From contig OW203768.1 of the NCBI GenBank assembly GCA_934045905.1, forward strand, positions 19,296,770 through 19,360,769: a DNA stretch of 64,000 bases, given 5' to 3'. The notes under the pieces were generated by a model. It ran no database searches and was not told where the DNA came from. It was given only the letters and a program-made list of their open reading frames with translations. Made by a program: the position numbers and the translations under genes. This document shows positions 43,443-55,205 of this stretch, in pieces. How positions within the stretch are numbered: the stretch's first letter is position 1; each line of letters begins with the position of its first letter. This stretch comes from Leuctra nigra (Eukaryota; Arthropoda; Insecta; Plecoptera; Leuctridae).

Positions 43443-46400
43443 CATGTAGTGAGACACATTGCTTGGTATATGGGACTTATTTCTGTCACCATTTAGTGAT
43501 ACACATTGCTTGGTATATGGGACCTATTTCTGGCACCATGTAGTGAGACACATTGCTTGGTATATGGGACCTATTTCTGGCACCATGTAGTGAGACACAT
43601 TGCTTGGTATATGGGACCTATTTCTGGCACCATGTAGTGAGACACATTGATTGGTATATGGGACCTATTTCTGGCACCATGTAGTGAGACACATTGATTG
43701 GTATATGGGACCAATTTCTGGCACCATGTAGTGAGACACATTGCTTGGTATATGGGACCTATTTCTGGCACCATGTAGTGAGACACATTGCTTGGTATAT
43801 GGGACCTATTTCTGGCACCATGCAGTGAGACACATTGCTTGGTATATGGGACCCATTTCTGGCACCATGTAGTGAGACACATTGCTTGGTATATGGGACC
43901 CATTTCTGGCACCATGTAGTGAGACACATTGCTTGGTATATGGGACCCATTTCTGGCACCATGTAGTGAGACACATTGCTTGGTATATGGGACCCATTTC
44001 TGGCACCATGTAGTGAGACACATTGCTTGGTATATGGGACCCATTTCTGGCACCATGTAGTGAGACACATTGCTTGGTATATGGGACCCATTTCTGGCAC
44101 CATGTAGTGAGACATATTGCTTGGTATATGGGACCTATTTCTGGCACCATGTAGTGAGACACATTGCTTGGTATATGGGACCTATTTCTGGCACCATGTA
44201 GTGAGACACATTGCTTGGTATATGGGACCCATTTCTGGCACCATGTAGTGAGACACATTGCTTGGTATATGGGACCTATTTCTGGCACCATGTAGTGAGA
44301 CACATTGCTTGGTATATGGGACCTATTTCTGGCACCATGTAGTGAGACACATTGCTTGGTATATGGGACCTATTTCTGGCACCATGTAGTGAGACACATT
44401 GCTTGGTATATGGGACCTATTTCTGGCACCATGTAGTGAGACACATTGCTTGGTATATGGGACCTATTTCTGGCACCATGTAGTGAGACACATTGCTTGG
44501 TATATGGGACCTATTTCTGGCACCATGTAGTGAGAAACATTGATTGGTATATGGGACCTATTTCTGGCACCATGTAGTGAGAAACTTTGATTGGTATATG
44601 GGACCTATTTCTGGCACCATGTAGTGAGACACATTGCTTGGTATATGGGACCTATTTCTGGCACCATGTAGTGAGACACATTGCTTGGTATATGGGACCT
44701 ATTTCTGGCACCATGTAGTGAGACACATTGCTTGGTATATGGGACCTATTTCTGGCACCATGTAGTGAGACACATTGCTTGGTATATGGGACCTATTTTT
44801 GGCACCATGTAGTGAGACACATTGATTGGTATATGGGACCTATTTTTGGCACCATGTAGTGAGACACATTGATTGGTATATGGGACCTATTTCTGGCACC
44901 ATGTAGTGAGACACATTGCTTGGTATATGGGACCTATTTCTGGCACCATGTAGTGAGAAACATTGATTGGTATATGGGACTTATTTCTGGCACCATGTAG
45001 TGAGACACATTGATTGGTATATGGGACCTATTTATGGCACCATGTAGTGAGACACATTGATTGGTATATGGGACGTATTTCTGGCACCATGTAGTGAGAC
45101 ACATTGCTTGGTATATGGGACCTATTTCTGGCACCATGTAGTGAGACACATTGCTTGGTATATGGGACCTATTTCTGGCACCATGTAGTGAGACACATTG
45201 CTTGGTATATGGGACCTATTTCTGGCACCATGTAGTGAGACACATTGCTTGGTATATGGGACCCATTTCTGGCACCATGTAGTGAGACACATTGCTTGGT
45301 ATATGGGACCTATTTTTGGCACCATGTAGTGAGACACATTGCTTGGTATATGGGACCTATTTCTGGCACCATGTAGTGAGACACATTGCTTGGTATATGG
45401 GACCCATTTCTGGCACCATGTAGTGAGACACATTGCTTGGTATATGGGACCCATTTCTGGCACCATGTAGTGAGACACATTGCTTGGTATATGGGACCCA
45501 TTTCTGGCACCATGTAGTGAGACACATTGCTTGGTATATGGGACCCATTTCTGGCACCATGTAGTGAGACACATTGCTTGGTATATGGGACCCATTTCTG
45601 GCACCATGTAGTGAGAAACATTGCTTGGTATATGGGACCTATTTCTGGCACCATGTAGTGAGACACATTGATTGGTATATGGGACCTATTTCTGGCACCA
45701 TGTAGTGAGACACATTGCTTGGTATATGGGACCTATTTCTGGCACCATGTAGTGAGACACATTGCTTGGTATATGGGACCTATTTCTGGCACCATGTAGT
45801 GAGACACATTGCTTGGTATATGGGACCTATTTCTGGCACCATGTAGTGAGACACATTGCTTGGTATATGGGACCTATTTCTGGCACCATGTAGTGAGACA
45901 CATTGCTTGGTATATGGGACCTATTTGTGGCACCATGTAGTGAGACACATTGCTTGGTATATGGGACCTATTTGTGGCACCATGTAGTGAGACACATTGC
46001 TTGGTATATGGGACCTATTTCTGGCACCATGTAGTGAGACACATTGCTTGGTATATGGGACCTATTTCTGGCACCATTTAGTGAGACACATTGCTTGGTA
46101 TATGGGACCTATTTCTGGCACCATGTAGTGAGAAACATTGATTGGTATATGGGACCTATTTCTGGCACCATGTAGTGAGACACATTGATTGGTATATGGG
46201 ACCTATTTCTGGCACCATGTAGTGAGACACATTGCTTGGTATATGGGACCTATTTCTGGCACCATGTAGTGAGACACATTGCTTGGTATATGGGACCTAT
46301 TTCTGGCACCATGTAGTGAGAAACATTGATTGGTATATGGGACCTATTTCTGGCACCATGTAGTGAGACACATTGATTGGTATATGGGACCTATTTCTGG

Positions 46401-47078
46401 CACCATGTAGTGAGACACATTGATTGGTATATGGGACCTATTTCTGGCACCATGTAGTGAGACACATTGATTGGTATATGGGACCTATTTCTGGCACCAT
46501 GTAGTGAGACACATTGCTTGGTATATGGGACCTATTTCTGGCACCATGTAGTGAGACACATTGCTTGGTATATGGGACCCATTTCTGGCACCATGTAGTG
46601 AGACACATTGCTTGGTATATGGGACCCATTTCTGGCACCATGTAGTGAGACACATTGCTTGGTATATGGGACCCATTTCTGGCACCATGTAGTGAGACAC
46701 ATTGCTTGGTATATGGGACCCATTTCTGGCACCATGTAGTGAGACACATTGCTTGGTATATGGGACCTATTTCTGGCACCATGTAGTGAGACACATTGCT
46801 TGGTATATGGGACCTATTTCTGGCACCATGTAGTGAGACACATTGATTGGTATATGGGACCTATTTCTGGCACCATGTAGTGAGACACATTGCTTGGTAT
46901 ATGACATCAATTTCTGATACCATGTAGTGAGATACAATGCTTGGTATATGACATCAATTTCTGATACCATGTAGTGAGACACAATGCTTGGTATATGACA
47001 TCAATTTCTGATACCATGTAGTGAGATACTTGTTTGAATGCTTGGTATATGGGACCTTTTTCTTACACCATGTAGTGA
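43443..47078. repeat. 47-bp satellite array, about 77 units
   Basis: The unit CATGTAGTGAGACACATTGC-TTGGTATATGGGACCTATTTCTGGCAC (47 bp) repeats head to tail with very few indels. Both ends are visible. The last units degenerate to GACATCAATTTCTGATAC forms (about 46905-47020) before a final partial unit. Common variants are ACCTATT/ACCCATT, TTGCTTGG/TTGATTGG and GACACA/GAAACA. Since 47 is not a multiple of three, minus-strand frames cycle through all phases every 141 bp. The T form of ACC(T/C)ATT adds a TAG stop in one phase, so open frames of up to 165 codons simply mark runs of the C form. Not a gene. Confidence 0.98.
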
Positions 47079-47803
47079 ATTTATTCATATTTTCATCTTC
47101 ATCCATATCTTTCGACCGGAATGGATCAGTTAGAAAGTAGTGGAAACCTGATTATTTTCTACTTACTATCAAACACCACCAGATTAAATTGAAATCCATT
47201 ACCGAGGAACTTTCTTAATTTTCATTAAAATTTAAGGATTCAGCTTGTATAGCCTGAAGGCAAAATTGCTGGAATCTAATAAAACCAATGGTTTCACAAA
47301 TTGATGAACACTTTTATCTTCCTAATACTGACATCATAAATTCTAAATTCATTCAAGAATGTGTTTTATTACAGAATTTCAAAATGCATACTTTTTTGTG
47401 ACCATGGATGTACATTTTATTTAGTCTTTTAGCTACTTGAGCTCCCTTATAATTAGCCGTCAAGATGTTTCGAAAGTAACTGAAAAAATACCTCTCTCCT
47501 CTTTTCTAATGTCGCCGTCTACACTAGCGGCAGTCTAGCCACTAAATGTCTCCTTCATTCTAAATATTAATTGCCCTATCGATCTAGAGAGACCCGATGT
47601 TTCCCATCCCGCTAGTAACTGAAGACGCAGGTGTCGGTAAAGCAGGTAGCTAATTGCATAGCGTCGTAATAGCCGCTACAACTCATCCCCAATCATCCCC
47701 CCCACTCCCACCAACACTTCCATTGTTGCCGTGATCATTGTTGCGTTGTAGTTACAGTTACGTCCACGTGTGGAGCAGGTGGCGGGAAAACAGGTTGTTT
47801 TTA
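47079..47803. other. Spacer right of the 47-bp satellite
   Basis: No gene was recognised. 47500-47800 is moderately GC-richer. Confidence 0.4.
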
Positions 47804-47866
47804 TAATGGGTTTAACGTCGCACTGTTTTGCAACATTGGGATGATTGGGAGAATGGATTAGGAGGG
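47804..47866 (-). mobile_element. SINE 3' tail fragment
   Basis: TAATGGGTTTAACGTCGCAC at the left edge is the complement of the SINE tail. The following TTTTGCAACATTGGGATGAT fits the tail region of the other copies. The same edge appears at 57016. Confidence 0.6.
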
Positions 47867-48948
47867 AATTTAAGGGTGTGTTCTATTTGGAACTATACCA
47901 GCAATAGATCATAATGTCTGCGCGCGCATGCACAATCGCATTGCATTTTGGGTAGACTGTCAAATGTCAATGAAGTATCTTTAATTTAATCAATATATTA
48001 TATTTGCACAAAGTATGATTATTAAATATTTGACCCGAAAACATATAATTAAATTAAACAAACAGTTTTCTTTGACGTTTTGTACCGGAAGTTTGATGAT
48101 CCCCCAGAAAGCAAAACCTACTAAGTACCCTTAATCACCAACAGATGACTCTTAACTTTCTTAAAGTCTCTTTCGACTAAAATCTTTTTCGATCCGGATG
48201 GACAGTTATTGTAATTTAAGTCAAGTCTTCTTCTCCTGGAAACCACTTCGATTTTCCTCCTCTAACAAATCAAGATTTGAAATTGTAAACAATTTACACA
48301 CATCAGTTAATCTTTACTTTTTATTAGTATTATTGTATTTTACAGAGTAAAGAACAATGATCGAATCACTATTGCTCTGTCTTGCTATTGTATGTGGATT
48401 ATGTGAGATATTCGAGAGTATCTAAACACCTCTGATCACAGTTGCCCTGCGGTAGCTCCAGCATCCGCAGGACCACACAGCTATATCACTTAGCCGCGGC
48501 CAGCGTCGGAATTATTGATAAACTCTCTGTAATAAACCAATATAACTTGTGCTGTGCCCTGGCGTACGGGTAATAAACTACATCTTCTTACATCGGTGGT
48601 TCAGTCGGCAGAGTTTTCAAGAGTCCGGTCGGTCGGTTGGAAAAGTTCGAATTATTGAAGTTCTGTCAGAATCATGCTCTCTTCTCTCTCTCATGGAATA
48701 TCTAAACGGGTTCAGAAGACGCTTGACAATGCATGTCTTTCTACGGTGGATTCTTGCACATTATCTGCATCTTTTGCTGTATCTGTGTTTTGCAGAGATG
48801 AGATGGGTCGGAGATTGAACACGATTTGCTCTTGCGTGTCCCGAAATTTTTTATAAAACTTATCGGATTTAGGTTTTAAGCGGAGCACGAATACGTAGTT
48901 GAGTAGAAGCAGTTTTCTTTGGAGCGAGCTGAAACATTTTTCATAAAC
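47867..48948. other. Spacer
   Basis: No gene was recognised. Short frames at 48549-48818 and 48712-49002 (opposite strands) lack recognisable domains. Confidence 0.4.
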
Positions 48949-49200
48949 AGGTATGGCTGAGTGGTAACGCTCTGAACTTGTATTCCGGAGGCCCGGATTC
49001 AATTCCCGCGGCCGTTCATCCTAACTGTTTTTTTTCGTGGTATTCCTCAGTCTTCAGGCAAATGCTGGGAAGGTAACCTAATAGGCCACGACCGCCTCGT
49101 TCCCCCCTACCATCCTTACCTACTCTACATCATCATCATAATCATTCATCCGTCGCCATTAGCCTCGCTGCAGAACAGTGCGACGTTAAGCCCCAGACAA
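48949..49200 (+). mobile_element. tRNA-derived SINE, most complete copy
   Basis: The A box TGGCTGAGTGGTA (48954-48966) and B box GGATTCAATTCC (48995-49006) are at tRNA spacing in a Leu/Ser-type head. The body has CAGGCAAATGCTGGGAAGG and AATAGGCCACGACCGCCTCG. A CATCATCATAATCATTC microsatellite follows. The tail is CCATTAGCCTCGCTGCAG then AACAGTGCGACGTTAAGCCC. The order head, body, microsatellite, tail defines the family. Fragments of it lie at 13823, 19838, 20941, 22395, 36883, 47804 and 57016. Confidence 0.9.
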
Positions 49201-50152
49201 AAGATATAGTTTTATATTTTATTTTGTATGTTGCACTATGAATGGTACCAATCCCATCACTAGGAATATGCATAAATTGACGATTTGGTAAGAGAATTGA
49301 CGATGCATGAAACAAACACGCTTGCCTGTCAGTAGTCATGAGTGTCCTACTCCAAGGGCTGGAGAGGGGGGGGGGGGGTTAGGGGAAATTCATCCTCGTC
49401 CCTTCCCCCTCCCCCGCGCCGCGAATATAGGATTTTGTAAAAACAATTGAGCACATTTGCATATTTTTTTTACAAAACTTTCACGTTCCGGCTCAAGATA
49501 TACTTTATAGCATGAAATACTGTTCATTCAAAGAAATTATAGGTTTCTGTGCAGATACTAATTTTTAAGGGTTTCTATCCCAACTTTAAGTTGTTGAAAG
49601 TTCATGGCACAAAAAGCTCTCACATTTAGGATTAACGGACTTCAAAGTTGACTTTTGACAACCCAATATGTTGAAACTTTTACAACTCAATTGAATGGAT
49701 CCTTTTTATGTGGATTATATTCCCTTCTCTTGAACTAAATATAACCCAATTAGAAATTAATTAAATGTCAGTGTTGTTGTTTTCCTGCCTGCGAGTGCAA
49801 GAAGGCTCTGGATGCAGCATCCCTCATCACAAGAATCCCGCGACAAATGCTCTCGCTCTCGACTAGCAAGCAATATGCACACTCTCACAGCTCTTATTTC
49901 ATCTGAACAGTTCCACCGGCAGCAATCGAGAGCGCATCTGTCGGTGGAGGTAGCAACTTAGCCGCTATTCAATACACCCACGCACAGGTAGAAGAAGGAA
50001 GCTATGTGGGAGGGGGGGGGGGGGGGAGTCCTACAAGAAGCAGGATTTTTTTTAGAAAATGAGTGAATACACTTTTTAATATTTCTTTTAAATTTTCTTC
50101 AATCAATTACACAACACTGTAAACTGAAAGTTGGTAGCATTTTCACCAAGAC
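49201..50152. other. Spacer with two G tracts
   Basis: G tracts at about 49367-49378 and 50010-50026. 49790-49990 is GC-richer (CGGCAGCAATCGAGAGCGCA) without a recognised frame. Confidence 0.4.
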
Positions 50153-50215
50153 CAGTGGCGTAACTTCAAATTTTGACCCCCGCAGGATATATTTTAGGGC
50201 CACCATACTTTTTTA
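50153..50215 (+). mobile_element. Possible transposon left end, CAGTGGCGTAAC
   Basis: CAGTGGCGTAACTTC followed by CCCCCGCAGGATAT resembles common insect DNA-transposon termini. An inverted relative, GAGTTACACCACTG, ends at 58098. The matching right end of this copy was not found. Confidence 0.4.
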
Positions 50216-51306
50216 ATTGCCTAGATCTACCGCACAAATCTTTAAAAATAAATAGGTACATTTTTTGCGTTAATTTTTAAAGTTGTGTTCTCTGGATTTT
50301 GTAGTATAAGTAGTAATAGTAAAAGATAAAATATTATAATCTCAGATCCGATTTGGGTCTGGGACAGACATTTACGGTTAAAAATAAGCTATATTCATAT
50401 ATTTTAACACTGGAGATGTCACAAAGTCAATATTTTTATTTAACCAAAAAAATTGTATAAATTATATTAAGAATCTTGTATTTGAAATACATATCTGAAC
50501 GTGTCCTGCCTATTTGAAATACACAGAAAAACTCTTTTATTAAGGAATTGAATCTAAAACACATCGAAATTGCATATATTGCCTCTATGTCTGTTTATGA
50601 GTAATGGCTAACCCTCTACACACTCCCCATCTGCTCTTAATTCCGTGGAAGTATAGCAGCTACATTATGATATTGCATCGACTACTGAGTCATAAATCGA
50701 AGTGAGTCCATGACAGAGCTCAGGTGAGCTACGCGAGTCACCACTTGAACTCCCTCCAACACCGCTTCGTCATCGCACCAATCAGCTTCATTGCGGTGCA
50801 ATTTGTGCGCTATTGTTCAGAGCTTGTAAACTAGAAACAAAGATAATAGAGGAAATAGGCGCCGGTTGACTGTGCTGTTGTGTAGTGTCGATTTCTACCG
50901 CTAGGCATGATGTATGATAACAATGCTAAAAGCGTTACTGTTTAACTTCATACCTACACCGTCAAATAAAGATATATCAATATGATCTAACCACTATTCG
51001 CAATTTATAGAATGTAGCCTTTTGTTTATACAATTTTGAATTGAATTGATGAAGTACGTTTGATAAATAATTATTATAATACAAGAAGAAGTAGTATATT
51101 TGATGTAGTATTCAAACGCAATTTTGTTACTAAATTAACCTGATATTTATGTGTATGATAACATGGCTGGTCAACCGTCATATTTTAGCTCTTTCAGATT
51201 TAATTTTAGAAAATTGGAATGAAATTATGAATATCTGACTCGAATAATCCTACCGAAGAATGTGAAACAAAATTGCTAATTGATTTTGACGTAGATAGTC
51301 AAAATA
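50216..51306. other. AT-rich spacer
   Basis: No feature could be supported. Confidence 0.4.
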
Positions 51307-51533
51307 GGTACACTTGGCCCAGCTAAAAATGATAGCTCAATAAATCTGATTGACTGAAAAATGTTTGTATCATCATAAGTCAGTCCAAATCTCTAAGTCC
51401 AAGCGATCTCCTTTTCTCACTCTAGTAGGTGAGCTCTCATTTCAATGATAATAACAAGCATTGATTGTTACGAAACATGACCAGCAGTCATTCAAATTTG
51501 TTCGCCGATCATTTTTTATTTGGCCAAGTGTAC
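51307..51533. mobile_element. MITE, GGTACACT-GGCC termini, copy 2
   Basis: GGTACACTTGGCC at the left and GGCCAAGTGTAC at the right are inverted. Internal blocks CTGATTGACTGAAAAATGTT, TCCAAGCGATCTCCTTT and CTAGTAGGTGAGCTC are complementary to parts of 17020-17244. TA precedes the left end. Confidence 0.82.
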
Positions 51534-51679
51534 GTCTATTCTTGAGACTCATATTAAAAAGACCTTGACATTCAAGGTACATTGACATTACACTGCACTT
51601 TGAACAGAGAGTTTCATGGTTTTATTTATATTCGTCAATTTGCTTGGAACTTTGGCGTCAAGATACGGATGCTTTAGCC

Positions 51680-51840
51680 AGGTCCGCATAAACCGTTTTT
51701 GCGTTTTGAATTTTCCGTTTTTATTCTTATGGCCAATCACAAGTCCAGAAACCACTCACGGCAGACTTGTGATTGGTTTATAGAAGAAAAAAAAACGGAA
51801 AACGGAAAATGCAAAACGCAAAAACGGTCTATGTGGACCC
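51680..51840. mobile_element. 161-bp MITE, AGGTCCGCATAAACCG termini
   Basis: The left arm AGGTCCGCATAAACCGTTTT and the right arm are complements over about 38 bp. A second nested inverted pair, CACAAGTC / GACTTGTG, lies near the centre. No clear target duplication. Confidence 0.82.
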
Positions 51841-52564
51841 AGCTTTTCTGTGTCCGTCAATGTCTATTTACATACATAGGTATTTATTGAAAAAATATCA
51901 CAAACTGTATTCACTTCCTATTCCTGTTCCTTTCCCCATGCAACTAGCAAAATATCATACACGACGTCAAGCACCTACAAACCATATAAAACCCCTTCAG
52001 TTTACCTAAAGGGTTGGTGGTTTACCAGTCACCAATTGTAGCGCGCGATCCTCCATTATTCACCTGACGTCTGCATTGTGCTGCACTCTAGCGCCTACGC
52101 TTTTAACCTCGCTCATTCAACATGGCGCCCGCATATGCAGCGAGCCACCGAGCCCGTATGCGTCGCTTGGAGCACACATCAACGTATTGTTGTGCATACA
52201 TCAGCCCACATGTTATAGAGATGTGCTCTGAATTTTGTAGAGGAACTTCTCAACCGTATGTAATTTCGTATGTGAGTGATTGACGCTTTTTTATCAACTA
52301 ATTTACGTTTTTTCTTGAGTCGTGTTGGATGCGATGATTAGAGGTTTGGCAAATATTGATTGGAATGTTTACTAAATGAACGCTTTAGTTTATGAAAAAC
52401 ACAACACAGAAAGAATGGCATGAATGTAACAACCTCATTTCTCACTAGCATCCACCAAAATTCAAACTAGATGTATGAACACTCGAACAAATAATAAACG
52501 GTACCTCGAAAGAAAAGAATACGGTCTGATAAAGGTTTGATCCATTAAATCTGTGCTAATGCAT

Positions 52565-52687
52565 CATCTAAATCTAGTAGGTGAGCTCTGATTTCATTGA
52601 TAATAACAAGGATTGATTGTCAAGGAACCTGAGCACCAGCCAATCGGTTTTGTGCAAAGTACCGTTTTTAATTGTTTTGAGTGTACC
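52565..52687. mobile_element. MITE half, GGTACACT family, copy 3
   Basis: Matches the right half of 51307-51533 (TAGTAGGTGAGCTCTGATTT, GATAATAACAAGGATTGATT) and ends GAGTGTACC followed by TA. The left half is missing. Confidence 0.75.
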
Positions 52688-52865
52688 TAGCTACAAGTAA
52701 TGATTTTGAACCAGGGGCGATGTGTTCGATCTTAAAAATGCAGAATGATTTTTCGAATGTATCAATAGGCATCTTTGAATAGAAACTGTTGCCATAGCAA
52801 CCCATTGAAACATGTTGGGAATGGGATAAAAAAATCTGACATCAGCCCTTCTGTGAAAGAAATAT

Positions 52866-53233
52866 CCCCATAAAAACACTCCGTGTAAAAATACCAGCCA
52901 AGTTTCTTCAACTAAAAAAAATAGAAGAAATCTAAAAATTCAGCACTGAAAAGTAGTGATATCAAAAAATGGCCAAGTCAAAACTTTTCAAAAAATACTT
53001 GACGCATCGTGCATATAAATAGTATAGAAGTAGGCCGGAAATCAAATATACTCATCTAGACATGTAATATATCTAAAATCTCCTAAGAAACGATGCGCCA
53101 AGTATTTTTTGAAAAGTTTTGACTTGGCCATTTTTTGATATCACTACTTTTCAGTGCTGAATTTTTAGATTTCTTCTATTTTTTTAGTTGAAGAGACTTG
53201 GCTGGTATTTTTACACGGAGTGTTTTTATGGGG
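52866..53233. mobile_element. Palindromic module, CCCCATAAAAACACTCC ends, standalone copy 3
   Basis: A 368-bp palindrome with perfect 17-bp ends and arms of about 160 bp, as in family H, but not joined to the family H body. The left flank (GTTGCCATAGCAACCCATTG) is a repeat shared with 20030. This shows the palindrome can exist, and probably move, on its own. Confidence 0.92.
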
Positions 53234-54849
53234 AATCTTTGACAATCTCTCTATTGCGAGAAATAAACTACGCATGACCTTATTGCTTTTTATCTGCGTA
53301 ATACCTAAGATTGTACTTTAAAAATCATGTACAAATTACCGCTATTTTAACTTTTATCTAAAACAATATGATCTTTCCTTACCATTGTATCCTAATATTT
53401 GTTTGACATAACAGTAAAAAGGTAACCTGCTATTTGCTTAACTAAGAAATAAAATCAGTAGGCACTTCCCAAACCATTAAAAATACAAGTAATAATATCG
53501 CATGATAGCGACTCGTATTGTTTGAAATAATAATTAAAATTAGCATTTTCAAGTCCAAACATGTGTAAAAAAAACACAATTAAAAACTATTTGTATCAAA
53601 CAATTGTAACTTGATTCGCTATTTTCGTTTACTGTTTCAAAATAATTTGCTATTCATAGCTGAAATTTACTTTTCATGGAACGTGTACATATTAATTACA
53701 GTTACCCTCTCACTCCTTCGCATCAATATTTACTCGGGATGACCAAAACCGTCCCTAAAATCGTGCTTTCCAACCAATATTCAATCTCCGTGTAAACGTC
53801 CGACCGTAGATTATGGATTCATGTGTAGCTAACGACAACGTTGCCACTCTACTACCAAAACTAAAGAGCACCAAAGTTAAGGATTGCAACTGTGTTGGAA
53901 TTCCGACGCGAGGAATTCCGGCAAGAGCGGAATGCGCTTTCGCAAATCCCCCTTATCGATTAAGTACTGCGTTACTGCCATCCGGCTAAAAAGCATCGAC
54001 TCATATTTATAAGGGCTTTAGTAGGGGGTGTTGGGTTGATGTATGTGGAATGGATAGTAGATGTTGAACGAACAGGCGAGTAACTTCATAAAGGTGCGCC
54101 GTTAAACTGAGCTATAATAAAGGATATATTTAGTTAGGATTTTAGCTAGGATTTTATATCTAATTTCTTCTGTTATGACGTTGAGTTTTAATTATGATTT
54201 GGTTTCTGGTCGGTGTTTTGGCTGATTCTGCAGTATGTTTATTATCACCTGGTGCAGGCAGGTGGGCCTAGTTCGATCCCCGATCGTGTCAACACAGAGT
54301 GTTTCTGGTTAGCAGAGATAAGCCGTGCAAACATTGCGGGTTGCGTCCTCGCTCGACGTGGTTAGCGGATTGCATTCATGAGGACGCCAGGGGTTAGTGG
54401 ATCGACAACGGATAGAGGGCTCTTATTGATGACGATTTTAATCACAGCCTTCTTTAGTGAGATTCAAACGTTTGAATTGACCAATAAGAATAATGTCTTG
54501 TCGATATTACCTGGGTTTTGCATCGAACGAACGTAGAGCCATTAGTGGTAAAATCCCGAACTAAATGTGAAGCATGCAGGAATTCAAATGAATTTGAGTC
54601 CAATATTATTGAACATTTAAGGGCATTTTGGAGCGTTTTATTCGAAGAATATAAAATATAAATGAATCACACACAATCACAATGTACCCAGCACCGCTAA
54701 TCAAATTTGTCACATATCTTCAAACATGGCACTGTGTAAGTTGTGTAAGTTGGCTCCAAGTCCCAGCTAATATATTTCAATAAAGTTTTTTCACAACTAG
54801 ATAATCGTACTCGAGTCTCTCAAATGACAGTCCACGGTTCTGCTACTGA
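53234..54849. other. Spacer; one B-box-like motif
   Basis: TAGTTCGATCCCCGATCG near 54270 resembles a pol III B box, with CCTGGTGCAGGCAGGTGGG before it, possibly a diverged SINE head. No other feature was recognised. Confidence 0.4.
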
Positions 54850-55205
54850 GCCAACCCGCGTCCACAGTGAGGGGCAAGGGGGGGGGGAGCGCTTGCCCCC
54901 CCCCCCCCCTGGATGTCAGGAAAACATACACATTTTCTGGGGTTTTACGTATTGTTTCATTTTGTAACCAAAAAAACTAACGAAAATTGATTTCAAAGTG
55001 CCAAAATTAAAAAATATTGAATATTTCAACAAAATACACCTCATAACGTCTCAAAATTTGATTTCAAAGTGTCCAAAAACCAAAAAAAAACGCCCTGCGG
55101 GGCAAAGTGTGGGGCGCTCCCCCACACCCTTCTTGACGCGTCAAATATTGTTTACCTTGCATTGCCCCCACCTGGCAGAAATCCTGCGATTGTCCATGCC
55201 CATTG
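54850..55205 (-). mobile_element. CCCCGCAGGGC G-tract family, minus-strand copy
   Basis: Read on the minus strand it runs AGGATTTCTGCCAGG, a G-rich stretch, TTTGCCCCGCAGGGCGTTTT, GGTTTTTGGACACTTTGAAA, and CGTTATGAGGTGTATTTTGT. It aligns with 58742-59010 over most of its length. The left edge has a G tract facing a C tract (54877-54909). Confidence 0.8.

Noticed and set aside
43571..46982. Minus-strand frames of up to 165 codons with a 47-residue period
   Set aside because: They follow from the 47-bp satellite. Stops are set by the T form of ACC(T/C)ATT, so long frames only mark runs of the C form.
43443..47078. Regular short repeats suggesting a CRISPR array
   Set aside because: The repeats are contiguous with no unique spacers, no cas genes are present, and the context is eukaryotic.
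54000..54060. Second promoter based on ATTTATAAGGG
   Set aside because: No initiator or DPE at the right distance, and no exon or donor follows.
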